Source: Chitinophaga rhizosphaerae (GTDB taxonomy: Bacteria > Bacteroidota > Bacteroidia > Chitinophagales > Chitinophagaceae). From it: DNA of 64,000 bases. Positions 29,901-38,224 of the stretch are shown piece by piece. Positions within the stretch are counted from its first letter, which is position 1. Each line of letters starts with the position of its first letter. The notes beneath the pieces were generated by a model. That model saw only the letters and a program-made list of their open reading frames with translations. It was not told the DNA's origin and ran no database searches. Position numbers and translations under genes: made by a program. The stretch covers positions 558,001-622,000 of the forward strand of contig NZ_RXLO01000001.1 in the NCBI RefSeq assembly GCF_003958645.1, written 5' to 3'.

Positions 29901-30830
29901 ATGAACAAGCACATCCTGGCCCGCATCGTCCTCATCCTCACGGTAGCGGCCGTTTCCTGCCAACAGGCCACTAAAGAAAACCCGGCCGGCGTATCCAAAG
30001 GTCCCGCCACCGATCAACAGCCGCTCAAACCCTCAGACAGTGGTTTTGCGGACGTCAACGGGATCAAACTCTATTACGAAGTATATGGCGAAGGGAAGCC
30101 CATCGTGCTGCTCCACGGCTCCTTTATGACCATCCCGCTCAACTGGTCGCAGATGATCCCCATGCTGAAAGGCCGGAAAGTGATCGCCGCGGAAATGCAG
30201 GGGCACGGCCGCACGAAAGACACAGACCGGGCATTTAACTACGAAAACATGGCAGACGATGTTTCCGGGCTGCTCAAACACCTGAAAATCGATAGCGCGG
30301 ACGTGCTCGGATACAGCATGGGCGGCGGCGTAGCTTTCCAGCTGGCCGTGCGTCACCCGGAACAGGTGCGCCGGCTCATCGTTTTGTCTGGCTCTTATGC
30401 GCACGACGGCTGGTGGCCCGATGTAGAAGCGAGCTTCGCGACCATGAACGCGGATATTTTCAAAGGCAGCCCCATCGAGCAGCAATACCTCGCTAACGGC
30501 AACGATCCCGCCAAATTCCCGGCGTACGTCGATAAAGTGATGAGCCCCGATCTGACTTCCTACGACTGGAGTAAAGACGTGAAAAACATTAAAGCCCCGC
30601 TGTTTTTCGTGATCGGCGATGCAGACGGGATCCGTTACGAACATGCGATCGAGCTGTTCAAAGCCAAAGGCGGCGGCAAGATGGGCGACATGTACGGCCT
30701 GCCCCAATCTCGCCTCGCGATCCTGCCCGGCACCACGCATATCGGGATGATGCAGCGGACCGGCTGGCTGATCCCCATGGTGACGGATTTCCTGGATTCC
30801 AACCTGGACCCCACGCCGCCGACGTTCTAA
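29901..30830 (+). CDS. Alpha/beta-hydrolase lipoprotein
   Basis: A 309-residue lipoprotein (VAAVSC lipobox, Cys at 20). The mature part is an alpha/beta-hydrolase: VLLHGSFMTIP oxyanion loop, LGYSMGGGVA nucleophile elbow, VIGDADGIRYEHA acid region and PGTTHIGMMQR with the His. It would act at the outer membrane on an ester or similar bond. Substrate unknown. Confidence 0.85.
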   Translation: MNKHILARIVLILTVAAVSCQQATKENPAGVSKGPATDQQPLKPSDSGFADVNGIKLYYEVYGEGKPIVLLHGSFMTIPLNWSQMIPMLKGRKVIAAEMQGHGRTKDTDRAFNYENMADDVSGLLKHLKIDSADVLGYSMGGGVAFQLAVRHPEQVRRLIVLSGSYAHDGWWPDVEASFATMNADIFKGSPIEQQYLANGNDPAKFPAYVDKVMSPDLTSYDWSKDVKNIKAPLFFVIGDADGIRYEHAIELFKAKGGGKMGDMYGLPQSRLAILPGTTHIGMMQRTGWLIPMVTDFLDSNLDPTPPTF

Positions 30831-30872
30831 ACATCTGTGGAGAAAATATGGACCGTGATGGGCTGAAGGCCA

Positions 30873-30896
30873 GCTGAAAACCCCAGTGTTTTCAGC
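30873..30896 (+). terminator. Hairpin after the hydrolase gene
   Basis: Perfect 9-bp stem (GCTGAAAAC with GTTTTCAGC) and 6-base loop, followed by ACTTTT, between the hydrolase stop and the small gene at 30908. Confidence 0.55.
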
Positions 30897-30907
30897 ACTT
30901 TTGGCCC

Positions 30908-31141
30908 ATGACGGTCATTCGTTTTTCAGCTACTTTCGGACATGAGATCAAAACCGTGGAACTCAAGGAAGTTTCCGGGACGGGCGGGCTTTGGTTCCTG
31001 CTGATCGATAATTTTTACGTTGCTTCTTTAAGGAAAAACGCGGCCGCCTGGGAATGCGGGTTCCAGGAACCTCCGGGCTGGGTGACTTCGGCCGACATGC
31101 AGATCCTTTGCGACATGATCACTTCAAACCCGGACTGCTAG
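30908..31141 (+). CDS. Small hypothetical protein
   Basis: A 77-residue frame from an ATG with regular codon use and a mixed, folded-protein-like composition (VSGTGGLWFLLIDNFYVASL). No signal peptide and no family I recognise. It meets the DUF1003-type gene tail to tail (overlap of 4 bases). Confidence 0.5.
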   Translation: MTVIRFSATFGHEIKTVELKEVSGTGGLWFLLIDNFYVASLRKNAAAWECGFQEPPGWVTSADMQILCDMITSNPDC

Positions 31142-31701
31142 CGCGATTTCGCTTCCAGCTTTTCTACTTTCGTCATTAATTCTTTCAGCAGCACGAGTTG
31201 CGCTTCCTGCGACTTGTAAAGCTCCTGCACCTGTTCTTCCAGGAGGATGTCGAGCTTCTGGTGCAGGCTGCGGATTTCCAGTTCGGCTTTCAGGTTCACC
31301 AGGTAATCGTTCTCATTCCGCATGCGGTCTTTCTCCTCCTGACGGTTCTGGCTCATCATGATGATGGGCGCCTGCAGCGCCGCGATGCACGACAGCACGA
31401 GGTTCATGAGGATGAAAGGGTAGGGATCGAACCGGTCGGACAGCGGGCTGAGCACGTTAAAGAGCACCCAAACCACCAAAATCACCGCAAAGGAGGAGAT
31501 GAACGCCCAACTGCCGCCGAAGCGGGCTACCTTGTCGGAAATCCGTTGCCCGCGGGAGAGGGTTTCCTTCGGCGGATGCAGCAGGTTATTGACGATCAGT
31601 TCTTCTTCTTCCATCGTTTTCTGCACGATATCGTGGAGCTTCCTTACCTGTTCGTTGCTCTGGCCGATCATGCCGGTGATTTCTTTTTCAACCTGTTCCA
31701 T
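31138..31701 (-). CDS. DUF1003-type membrane protein
   Basis: A 187-residue protein. Residues 1-60 are soluble and helical, then two membrane helices (FISSFAVILVVWVLFNVL and ILMNLVLSCIAALQAPIIMM) joined by the DUF1003 pattern DRFDPYPFI, and a C-terminal Arg-rich coiled coil (RQEEKDRMRNENDYLV onward). The function of the family is not known. The ATG at 31701 is chosen; the open frame continues upstream for 123 codons that overlap the divergent gene and look like non-coding mirror sequence. Confidence 0.85.
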   Translation of the reverse strand: MEQVEKEITGMIGQSNEQVRKLHDIVQKTMEEEELIVNNLLHPPKETLSRGQRISDKVARFGGSWAFISSFAVILVVWVLFNVLSPLSDRFDPYPFILMNLVLSCIAALQAPIIMMSQNRQEEKDRMRNENDYLVNLKAELEIRSLHQKLDILLEEQVQELYKSQEAQLVLLKELMTKVEKLEAKSR

Positions 31702-31878
31702 AGTTCGAGGGTTAGTGAGGTGATTATCAAATGTAGGAAATCTGCCGTATCGCCGCAGCCGATTTGGCCGCTTGCCCGAAATTTCGTAATCTTTGTGCGT
31801 TGCAGCCCCGATAGCAAGCCCCATTTCCAAACAGGCAGGATCAAGCCCCGGTATTTCTTTCCATCCATCGTTCATGAC

Positions 31879-33054
31879 ATGAAAAACAACCCCTCCACCG
31901 CTACACCGCAGGTTCAACCCAAAACGCCCGCACCGTTTTTCCCCGCTGCAGGCACATCCTTTTTCGCGCCCGCCGCGCCTGTTGCGCCACAAGCCCAATT
32001 GCTGCAACGCGTTCCGGAAGATACCGGCACCATGCATGAAGGTATTGCGGAAGAATACCGCCGCTCGCACGGGTTAACGGACGAAGACGGGCTTTCCACC
32101 GCAGAGATCGTTTATCATTTGAGCGACCCCGTATACGTGCTGAACCACGACGCCTGGACTTCCCCCAACTATTCCGCGACCGTGCAGGCCTGGCAAGACA
32201 GCCGGCCCATCTGGCCCGAGTTGAACAGTCCTTCCACGAAGATCAATTTCCTCCGTTTCATCCTTCATTTCGACCAGACGAACTGCCGTCCGTACCGGAC
32301 CGGGGGCGCCAGTTCTGGCGGGAGCTGCGATGCAACGGCCACAGCGCTGCAGACTTTCGAGAACGTTTGCCAGGGCTTTGCCACGCAGATGTACGCCCGG
32401 TACACATCGGCCGCCCGGATGGACGATGCAACGACGGCGCGGATGTCGTCGCTCGCGCGGATAGACGTGGGCACCGTGCCGCAGAAGTTCCACATTCCCA
32501 TCTTCATCGCCACTGTTCCGGGACATGCCTTCAACGCCGTACAGATCGCCGATAACCCCGCCGATATTCACTCCTACGTTTTCTTCGAGCCGCAGAACGA
32601 CCAGATCATGACGGCCGACGACCCGCAGCTCCGCTCCAGCATTTACGCCACGGCCGGCACGTTTACACTGAGCCGGCTGACCGGTTTCAATGATCGGGGG
32701 CAATATGAGCAGGAATCCACACACACCTTCATTATGGATGCCACGAATACATTTACAGGGCTCCTGTTGCGGGCAGACCAGCGGATGCACGTGAGCCGCC
32801 TGTTGCGGGATATATTCATGGTGGAAGACCACCATGCCTGGGCTTTCCTGCAAAACGAACGGCCCGGCACTACAATCGATACCGTGGTGCAGGAAGCGAT
32901 CCGCGGGATGCCGGACGATACGCTGGCCATGATATTCCCCTTCCTCAACGGCCGGCAATTCCGCAGAAGCAGCGGCGGGGCCATGGAAACGATCGACAGG
33001 ACGGTCTACCTGGGGTTGATGAACAGGCCCGGGCTGGAGGCGTTGATTCCTTGA
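31879..33054 (+). CDS. Transglutaminase-like protein with an injection-system-cargo-like N-terminus
   Basis: A 391-residue protein without signal peptide. Residues 1-45 are Pro/Ala/Gln rich, with PFFPAA, SFFAP and a closing LLQRVPED, the kind of N-terminus seen on eCIS-associated proteins of Bacteroidota. The middle has a likely Cys-His-acid set in transglutaminase order: VCQGFATQM (Cys164), VPGHAFNAV (His216), YVFFEPQN (Glu237 or Asp241). Cys136 and Cys150 add two further cysteines. The C-terminal 150 residues are unassigned. It could be an effector protease or transglutaminase. The start at 31879 is the ATG before the KNN- start; the frame open upstream is a shadow of the DUF1003 gene. Confidence 0.65.
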   Translation: MKNNPSTATPQVQPKTPAPFFPAAGTSFFAPAAPVAPQAQLLQRVPEDTGTMHEGIAEEYRRSHGLTDEDGLSTAEIVYHLSDPVYVLNHDAWTSPNYSATVQAWQDSRPIWPELNSPSTKINFLRFILHFDQTNCRPYRTGGASSGGSCDATATALQTFENVCQGFATQMYARYTSAARMDDATTARMSSLARIDVGTVPQKFHIPIFIATVPGHAFNAVQIADNPADIHSYVFFEPQNDQIMTADDPQLRSSIYATAGTFTLSRLTGFNDRGQYEQESTHTFIMDATNTFTGLLLRADQRMHVSRLLRDIFMVEDHHAWAFLQNERPGTTIDTVVQEAIRGMPDDTLAMIFPFLNGRQFRRSSGGAMETIDRTVYLGLMNRPGLEALIP

Positions 33055-33080
33055 ATTCAGATCATGCCGGAACCTTTTTT

Positions 33081-33311
33081 GCTGCATTTCCTACAAACCA
33101 GCCTTATTACGGCTCCCTCTTCAACGGTATCGAAATCAACCGTCCGTTTTACACCATTCCCCTGGCGGGCACGGTGAAACGTTGGGTGGAAGAAGTTCCC
33201 CAGCAATTCACGTTCACCTTCAAATTGTGGCGGGGCATCACGCATGTGAAAGCACTGGCTTATTTCGATGAAGACCTACATCGTTTTATGCAGGCCATCC
33301 GGCGGCGCCTT
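33081..33311 (+). pseudogene. DUF72-family remnant
   Basis: A stretch of about 75 residues matches the early middle of DUF72 proteins: YYGSLFNGIEINRPFYTIP, VKRWVEEVP, FTFKLWRGITH and LHRFMQAI. The usual first 30-40 residues and the last 160 or so are missing; the frame continues to 33509 with unrelated residues. It starts right after the transglutaminase-like gene and has no start of its own that I trust. A decayed copy seems more likely than a working short protein. Confidence 0.6.
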
Positions 33312-33513
33312 TCGTTTATCCGCGCCTACACGGCCCTACTGGTGATTATAAAGGAGGATACGACCCAACGCACCTGCGGTTCCGATACCGGCAAATCCGC
33401 TGTCGATGTCCCCATCGGCAAAATCTTGCCGTCAATCGAAATGAATTGCAATAAAAAGCAAGTTTTACTAGCTTTAAACGAAACTTCATCCAATTACTTA
33501 CCAATTTAATCTA

Positions 33514-35292
33514 ATGAACGCAAGACGACAGATGTACCGTTTCATTTGCTTCGGCGCCCTCACAGCGGTCGCCACAGCAGGTTACAGCCAGCAGCAGTGG
33601 GATAGGGGACAAACATTTATCGAAGCTCCGGACCCCGTCAAGGTCAACGATGCAGCCTGGCATTCCGTAAAATCCGGACTGCACAGCTCTTTCGCCTCGC
33701 TCGACAAGCGCTATGCCAAATCGGAAGTGCCCGCGGTCAAAACCACCCGCGCCATCAAACTGAAAGGCTGGAAAGGCGAGCGTATTTCCGCGCAGATCGT
33801 ACTATGGACGGGCGATTCCATCTCCAATGTAAAAGTACAGGTGGGCGATTTCATCGACAGGAACGGCCAGAAACTCGGGCCCATCGGATATGCGCGGTTC
33901 GAAAGGTACGTGATGACCGACGAATACGGCCCGGGTTGCGGCTACCGCAAGAACGGCGACTTCCCGGCTTCGCTTTCGCCCGATATGCTGGACGATCTGT
34001 CTGCCTTCAGCCTCGAAAAAAACAAAACCCGCCCGGTCTGGATCACGATAAACGTGCCAGCGGACGCAGACAAAGGCACCTATTCCTCCAAAGTCTCCAT
34101 CACGTCCGACAAAGGAAAAAAACAGGAACTGAGCATTTCCCTGGATGTGATCGACCTCGTACTGCCGCCGGCCTCCGCCTGGAAATTCCATCTCGACCAA
34201 TGGCAACACCCCTCCGCCGTGGCCCGTATCAATAACCTGCCCCTGTGGAGCGATGCACACTTCGAAGCCATGAAACCGCAGATGAAAATGCTCGCCGACG
34301 CCGGGCAGAAAGTGATCACCGCCACGCTGAACAAAGACCCCTGGCACGTGCAAACCCTCGATCCATATGCAGACATGATCATCTGGACGAAAGAAGCGAA
34401 CGGCGCCTGGTCTTACGACTACCGCGTGTTCGACCGGTGGATTTCCTTCATGATGGACCTCGGCGTTCGCCAGATGATCGACTGCTACTCGATCGTTCCC
34501 TGGAACAACGAAATCCATTACAAAGACGCCAAAACCGGCAGGTTCATCGATGTGATCGCCAAACCCGGCACCGAAACTTTCCGGGTGATGTGGGAACCGT
34601 TCCTGAAAGATTTCGCCAAACACCTGAAAGAAAAAGGATGGCTGGAGATCACGAACATCGCGCTGGATGAGCGGAACAAGGAAGAAATGGGCGCCGCCTT
34701 CGACCTCATCGCCAAAGTGGCCCCTGAACTGGGCGTTGCCTATGCCGACAACCAGCAAACCTACAAACGCTACACCAACAGCGATAACGTGAGCACGGCC
34801 GTGCAGCACCCCATCGATCCGAAAGACCTCGCGGAGCGCCGCGCCAAAGGCCTGAACACGACGTTTTACGTTTACTGTGGCAACCGCTTTCCCAACCAGT
34901 TCACCTTCTCCGCACCCGCAGAATCCGCTTACATGGGCTGGTATGCCGAAGCAGCGGGGTACGACGGCGTTTTGCGCTGGGCATTCAACTCCTGGGTGGA
35001 AAACCCGCTGGTGGAATCCCGGTTCCGGACTTGGCCCGCTGGCGACACCTACATCGTGTATCCGCAGGCCCGCAGTTCCATCCGCTACGAACGCATGATC
35101 GAAGGCATCCAGGATTATGAGAAAATCCAGATCGTGAAGAAAAAGCTCGAAGAAAAAAACGACACCGCACGCCTGAAAGCCCTGCAGACCGCGATCGCCA
35201 AACTGAGCGACATTAAAAACACCCGCTGGAACGAAGACCTCAACGCAGCGAAAGCCTTGCTGGACGAAGCTTCCGCTTCACTGACAAAATAA
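33514..35292 (+). CDS. DUF4091/GH123-like glycoside hydrolase
   Basis: A 592-residue secreted protein (signal peptide ending near AGYSQQ). N-terminal beta-sandwich (residues 25-215), then a TIM barrel ending in the DUF4091 segment. ITNIALDERNKEEM carries an Asp-Glu pair that fits the catalytic pair of GH123 beta-N-acetylgalactosaminidases, and FVYCGNRFPNQFTFS with GWYAEAAGYDGVLRWAFNSW fits the end of the barrel. It likely releases GalNAc or a related sugar from glycans in the periplasm. No SusCD pair is adjacent. Confidence 0.8.
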   Translation: MNARRQMYRFICFGALTAVATAGYSQQQWDRGQTFIEAPDPVKVNDAAWHSVKSGLHSSFASLDKRYAKSEVPAVKTTRAIKLKGWKGERISAQIVLWTGDSISNVKVQVGDFIDRNGQKLGPIGYARFERYVMTDEYGPGCGYRKNGDFPASLSPDMLDDLSAFSLEKNKTRPVWITINVPADADKGTYSSKVSITSDKGKKQELSISLDVIDLVLPPASAWKFHLDQWQHPSAVARINNLPLWSDAHFEAMKPQMKMLADAGQKVITATLNKDPWHVQTLDPYADMIIWTKEANGAWSYDYRVFDRWISFMMDLGVRQMIDCYSIVPWNNEIHYKDAKTGRFIDVIAKPGTETFRVMWEPFLKDFAKHLKEKGWLEITNIALDERNKEEMGAAFDLIAKVAPELGVAYADNQQTYKRYTNSDNVSTAVQHPIDPKDLAERRAKGLNTTFYVYCGNRFPNQFTFSAPAESAYMGWYAEAAGYDGVLRWAFNSWVENPLVESRFRTWPAGDTYIVYPQARSSIRYERMIEGIQDYEKIQIVKKKLEEKNDTARLKALQTAIAKLSDIKNTRWNEDLNAAKALLDEASASLTK

Positions 35293-35310
35293 TCTGAGCA
35301 CAGGTCCATA

Positions 35311-35349
35311 CAACGACAAAGGGAGCCAACGCGGCTCCCTTTGTCGTTG
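35311..35349. terminator. Bidirectional terminator, 17-bp perfect stem
   Basis: CAACGACAAAGGGAGCC and its exact complement around a 5-base loop (AACGC). It lies between convergent genes ending at 35292 and 35357. Confidence 0.8.
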
Positions 35350-35356
35350 GAAAACA

Positions 35357-36280
35357 TTATCCTCCCGTCGTAAAACCGTACTTCCGGTAAATTCCCCGGG
35401 CGGTTTCGCTGGTGAGGAACCGCATGAAATCCGTTGCCGCCTGTTGATGGGGCGCGTTTTTCAGCCGGCCGGCCATATATGTGGCTTTTATATTTTCCGA
35501 ATCGGGCACGGTGACCATTTCCACCGGATGACCGATCATGCGCTGGTAGTGCGCTTCGGAATACCAGACCGGTCCTGCATCGCTGGTGCCGTACAGCATG
35601 CGCATGGGCGTCTGGCGGTGGTGGATCTGCGTCAGGTAGGTAGAACTGTCTGCCACTTTATATTGCATGATCTGATCCTTCAGCGTTGTACCGCCCGCTT
35701 TCACGTACGCTTCCTCGATCCGCCGGCCGATACCTTCCCAGGCGGGGTTGGGCATGCTCACGCGCACATCTTTCCGGGCGAGGTCTTTCCATCCGCGGAT
35801 CGCTTTGGGATTGCCTTTGGCCACCATGATGGCGAGTTTGTTGTAAGCGTAGGTAACCGTGTCCGAAAATTTATCTGCCATCTGATCGATGCGGGTTTTG
35901 CCGGCAGTGTAAACGTCGGGTTGCAGCGTGATGCGCATATTCCCGATCGTGATCGATCCGCCTTCGATCTGTTTGGCGAGGATCCCGGGCGGGAGGGTTT
36001 CGGCGAAAATCCGCTGGTATTGCGGATGCGCTTTTTTGAAAGCCGCCAGCAGATCGTCTATCACCATAAACTGGTTCCCTGCGAAAAAGATGACGAGCTG
36101 GGGATCGTTGATGTCTCCGAACAAATCGGGCACATTGTCGACGCCGGGTACCGTAAACATGACTTTACTCTCCGGGGGCGTATTCCAGGGCGGGTCGAAC
36201 CGGTATTCCTGGGCAAAGGCGTGGCCTGCGGCGGCCGTCATCAGTACGGCCGCCGTTATTTTTCGTATGAATTTTTGCAT
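35357..36280 (-). CDS. Extracellular solute-binding protein (ModA/sulfate-binding-like)
   Basis: A 307-residue secreted protein (signal peptide to AGHAFAQ) of the type II periplasmic binding fold: LVIFFAGNQFMVIDDLLAAFKKAHP, KLAIMVAKGNPKAIRGWKDLARKDVRVSMPNP, and a tail of FLTSETARGIYRKYGF. This pattern is near molybdate, tungstate and sulfate binders. No ABC permease or ATPase is nearby. It closes a three-gene operon with the TsdA-like cytochrome and the DsrE protein, so a sulfur anion is a fair guess for its ligand. Confidence 0.8.
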   Translation of the reverse strand: MQKFIRKITAAVLMTAAAGHAFAQEYRFDPPWNTPPESKVMFTVPGVDNVPDLFGDINDPQLVIFFAGNQFMVIDDLLAAFKKAHPQYQRIFAETLPPGILAKQIEGGSITIGNMRITLQPDVYTAGKTRIDQMADKFSDTVTYAYNKLAIMVAKGNPKAIRGWKDLARKDVRVSMPNPAWEGIGRRIEEAYVKAGGTTLKDQIMQYKVADSSTYLTQIHHRQTPMRMLYGTSDAGPVWYSEAHYQRMIGHPVEMVTVPDSENIKATYMAGRLKNAPHQQAATDFMRFLTSETARGIYRKYGFTTGG

Positions 36281-36291
36281 GATTTTTTCTT

Positions 36292-36771
36292 TTATGGTTT
36301 GATGACGGACCAGCCTTCCGCCTGGCGGATGATCAGTTCGCCGTTGCCGCTGGGAACGAGGGCGATGAAATCGAATAACAGGTTGCGGTCGATTTTACGC
36401 TCGCGGAGGGTATTGCTGCACTGGGCAACGATGACGCCTTTCTCCGCCAGCGCCTTGATCTGTTCCTGGTATTTGCCGGACAGCAGGTAGGCGTCCGTTC
36501 CGCCGCTGAAGGCCACCAGCTCCACTTCCAGTTTGCCGGCCAGGCGAGGGTCTGTCATGGCGTTGTTGACGTTGCGGATCGTTTTTTCGATGATCTTCGG
36601 GTCGTTACTGTCGAGCTGATAAATGACGCGATACTTCTTTCCGTTCGCTTTCGCGCCCGTGTACGCCGCGTTCTTCTGCAAAACGGATGAATTTTCCTGC
36701 TGCGCCGTCGCTGTTCCCATACACAGGCCGAAACCCAGGAAGAGCATTGCCAATTGTTTCATAATTCTCAT
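36292..36771 (-). CDS. Exported DsrE-family protein
   Basis: A 159-residue protein with a signal peptide (MRIMKQLAMLFLGFGLCMG, cut near TATAQ) before a DsrE-like domain: YRVIYQLDSNDPKIIEKTIRNVNNAM, VELVAFSGGTDAYLL and a conserved Cys in GVIVAQCSNTL. DsrE proteins take part in sulfur-transfer reactions, but most are cytoplasmic; this one should be periplasmic. The ATG at 36771 overlaps the stop of the cytochrome gene by 4 bases (ATGA), which suggests coupled translation; a start at 36762 is possible. Confidence 0.8.
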   Translation of the reverse strand: MRIMKQLAMLFLGFGLCMGTATAQQENSSVLQKNAAYTGAKANGKKYRVIYQLDSNDPKIIEKTIRNVNNAMTDPRLAGKLEVELVAFSGGTDAYLLSGKYQEQIKALAEKGVIVAQCSNTLRERKIDRNLLFDFIALVPSGNGELIIRQAEGWSVIKP

Positions 36772-37790
36772 TTTGATGTGTGATGATTTGCTTTCCAAAC
36801 TTCCCGCGCGATCTCGATCGGGCCGAACGGACCGTACTTATGCTGCTCCTCCGTAAAGGAATCCACATACGGGCCAAACGGGTAATCTACGGGCTTTTTT
36901 TCAATGTCGTGCCAATCCGCCCGCTGATCTTTGTGCGGACGGGGCTGGCTGTTGATGAACGCGGCCACGTCCCACGCTTCTTCCACGGTCAACAGCGGCT
37001 GGTGGTAATCGATGCCGTGGGGCATGTTGTTCCGTACGAAACCCGCCATGTTGCCCAGCCGGTGAAGTCCGGCGCCGTCGTTGAAGCTGTGCGGCCCCCA
37101 AACGGGCGGATAGGTGTAGCCGGACGCATCGGCATTGCGTTGTCCCTCTCCATTTGCACCATGGCAGCGTTGACAGTTGGCGCTGTAAACGAGTTGCCCG
37201 GCGGCCGGGGAGGCAGGACGTTTCAGATAGGGGAGCTTCGCCAGGCGGGTGCCGCCGCGCACGGTGCCTTTCGGGATATCCTCGCCCAACCAGCGGATAT
37301 AGGCGTTGATGGCCTGCATTTCGCGGGTGGTGCTATCCATCGGCGAACCGTTGAGGCTGCGTTCCAGGCAATCGTTGATACGGTCGTAGATAGATTGCAC
37401 GCCGTTGTTGCGCGCCCGGAACTGGGGGTAAGTGGCGGCCACTTTCCCGAAGTTGTTGCCGAAGGGAATGGTACCGCCTGCGAGGTGGCAATTTTGACAA
37501 TTCATGCCGTTGGTGATACGGCGTACCGTGCCGTTGGGGCCCAGGTACTTCGATGTGTTTTCGATGAGCTGCGCGCCGTACCAGATCAGTTCTCCGGCCG
37601 CTGTGCCGCGGGGGATCTGGTATTTATTCCATCCCCGCCAGACGGTGTCTGTGGGCAGGGAAGCTTTGTAGGCGGCAATTTCACGGTTGATCGCTAACTG
37701 TTTACTGTGGCTTTTTGCGTATTCACTGCCGGCAACGATCGAAGTGATCAGTATGATCGAGCCCGGCAGCCAGGAATGCTTCATCATCAT
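36768..37790 (-). CDS. Dihaem cytochrome c, TsdA (thiosulfate dehydrogenase)-like
   Basis: A 340-residue protein with an N-terminal membrane anchor or signal (LPGSIILITSIVAG) and two haem sites: CQNCH (about residue 97) and CQRCH (about residue 209). The stretch AGELIWYGAQLIENTSKYLGPNG, YPQFRARNNGVQSIYDRINDC and ERSLNGSPMDS is the TsdA pattern. TsdA couples two thiosulfate molecules to tetrathionate in the periplasm. Haem-ligand Cys or Met of the first site should be checked. First gene of the tsdA-dsrE-binding protein operon. Confidence 0.82.
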   Translation of the reverse strand: MMMKHSWLPGSIILITSIVAGSEYAKSHSKQLAINREIAAYKASLPTDTVWRGWNKYQIPRGTAAGELIWYGAQLIENTSKYLGPNGTVRRITNGMNCQNCHLAGGTIPFGNNFGKVAATYPQFRARNNGVQSIYDRINDCLERSLNGSPMDSTTREMQAINAYIRWLGEDIPKGTVRGGTRLAKLPYLKRPASPAAGQLVYSANCQRCHGANGEGQRNADASGYTYPPVWGPHSFNDGAGLHRLGNMAGFVRNNMPHGIDYHQPLLTVEEAWDVAAFINSQPRPHKDQRADWHDIEKKPVDYPFGPYVDSFTEEQHKYGPFGPIEIAREVWKANHHTSK

Positions 37791-38046
37791 GGTTGCGTTT
37801 TTGTTGCATACAATTGCAGGCTGGTTACTGAAAGAATAGTCAACAAACGGCGCCGTGTCGAATGGTCAGTTTCCTTATTTCCTGATTTCCGTATTGCAAA
37901 TATGAATTGCAATTGCATGGAAAGGAAATGATTAATTGCAATCCCGGATAACCAGAAGTTATTGATTTCCAGAAAATACCGTACAGGCAACGGTTACACG
38001 AAAAAACCGGTCATCAAAATAAATGACGCGGTCAGCTTTGCAGCAT

Positions 38047-38205
38047 TCACGCCCCCTGGTGCAGCGTAAAGAAGGCCAGGTTGGGCCATTGGCCGGGGAG
38101 GTATTCCCGGATTTCGTCGTCCAGCCCCAATTGTTGATCCAGTTGCGCCTTCGGTAGCACAATGCCGGTAAACGACTTGGTGATGGAACCGGTTCCATAG
38201 TCGGT
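38047..38205 (-). pseudogene. Fragment of a serine beta-lactamase-family gene
   Basis: A 52-codon stretch read leftward from 38205 to a stop at 38047-38049: YGTGSITKSFTGIVL, with the Ser-x-x-Lys motif of class C beta-lactamases and related serine hydrolases, then LDQQLGLDDEIREYLP and LAFFTLHQGA. A stop codon precedes it and nothing downstream continues it, so only the region around the nucleophile survives of a protein normally over 350 residues. The gap from 37791 to 38224 holds no other gene that I see. Confidence 0.6.
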
Positions 38206-38224
38206 TCAATGATTTGCGATCAGG

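Noticed and set aside
31198..31878. Upstream extension of the transglutaminase-like gene to 618 codons
   Set aside because: The extra part lies over the DUF1003 gene on the opposite strand; the protein-like sequence begins only at the ATG at 31879.
37994..38209. Minus-strand frame of 71 codons in the gap before the metal pump
   Set aside because: It is out of frame with the beta-lactamase-like residues and has no motif of its own.
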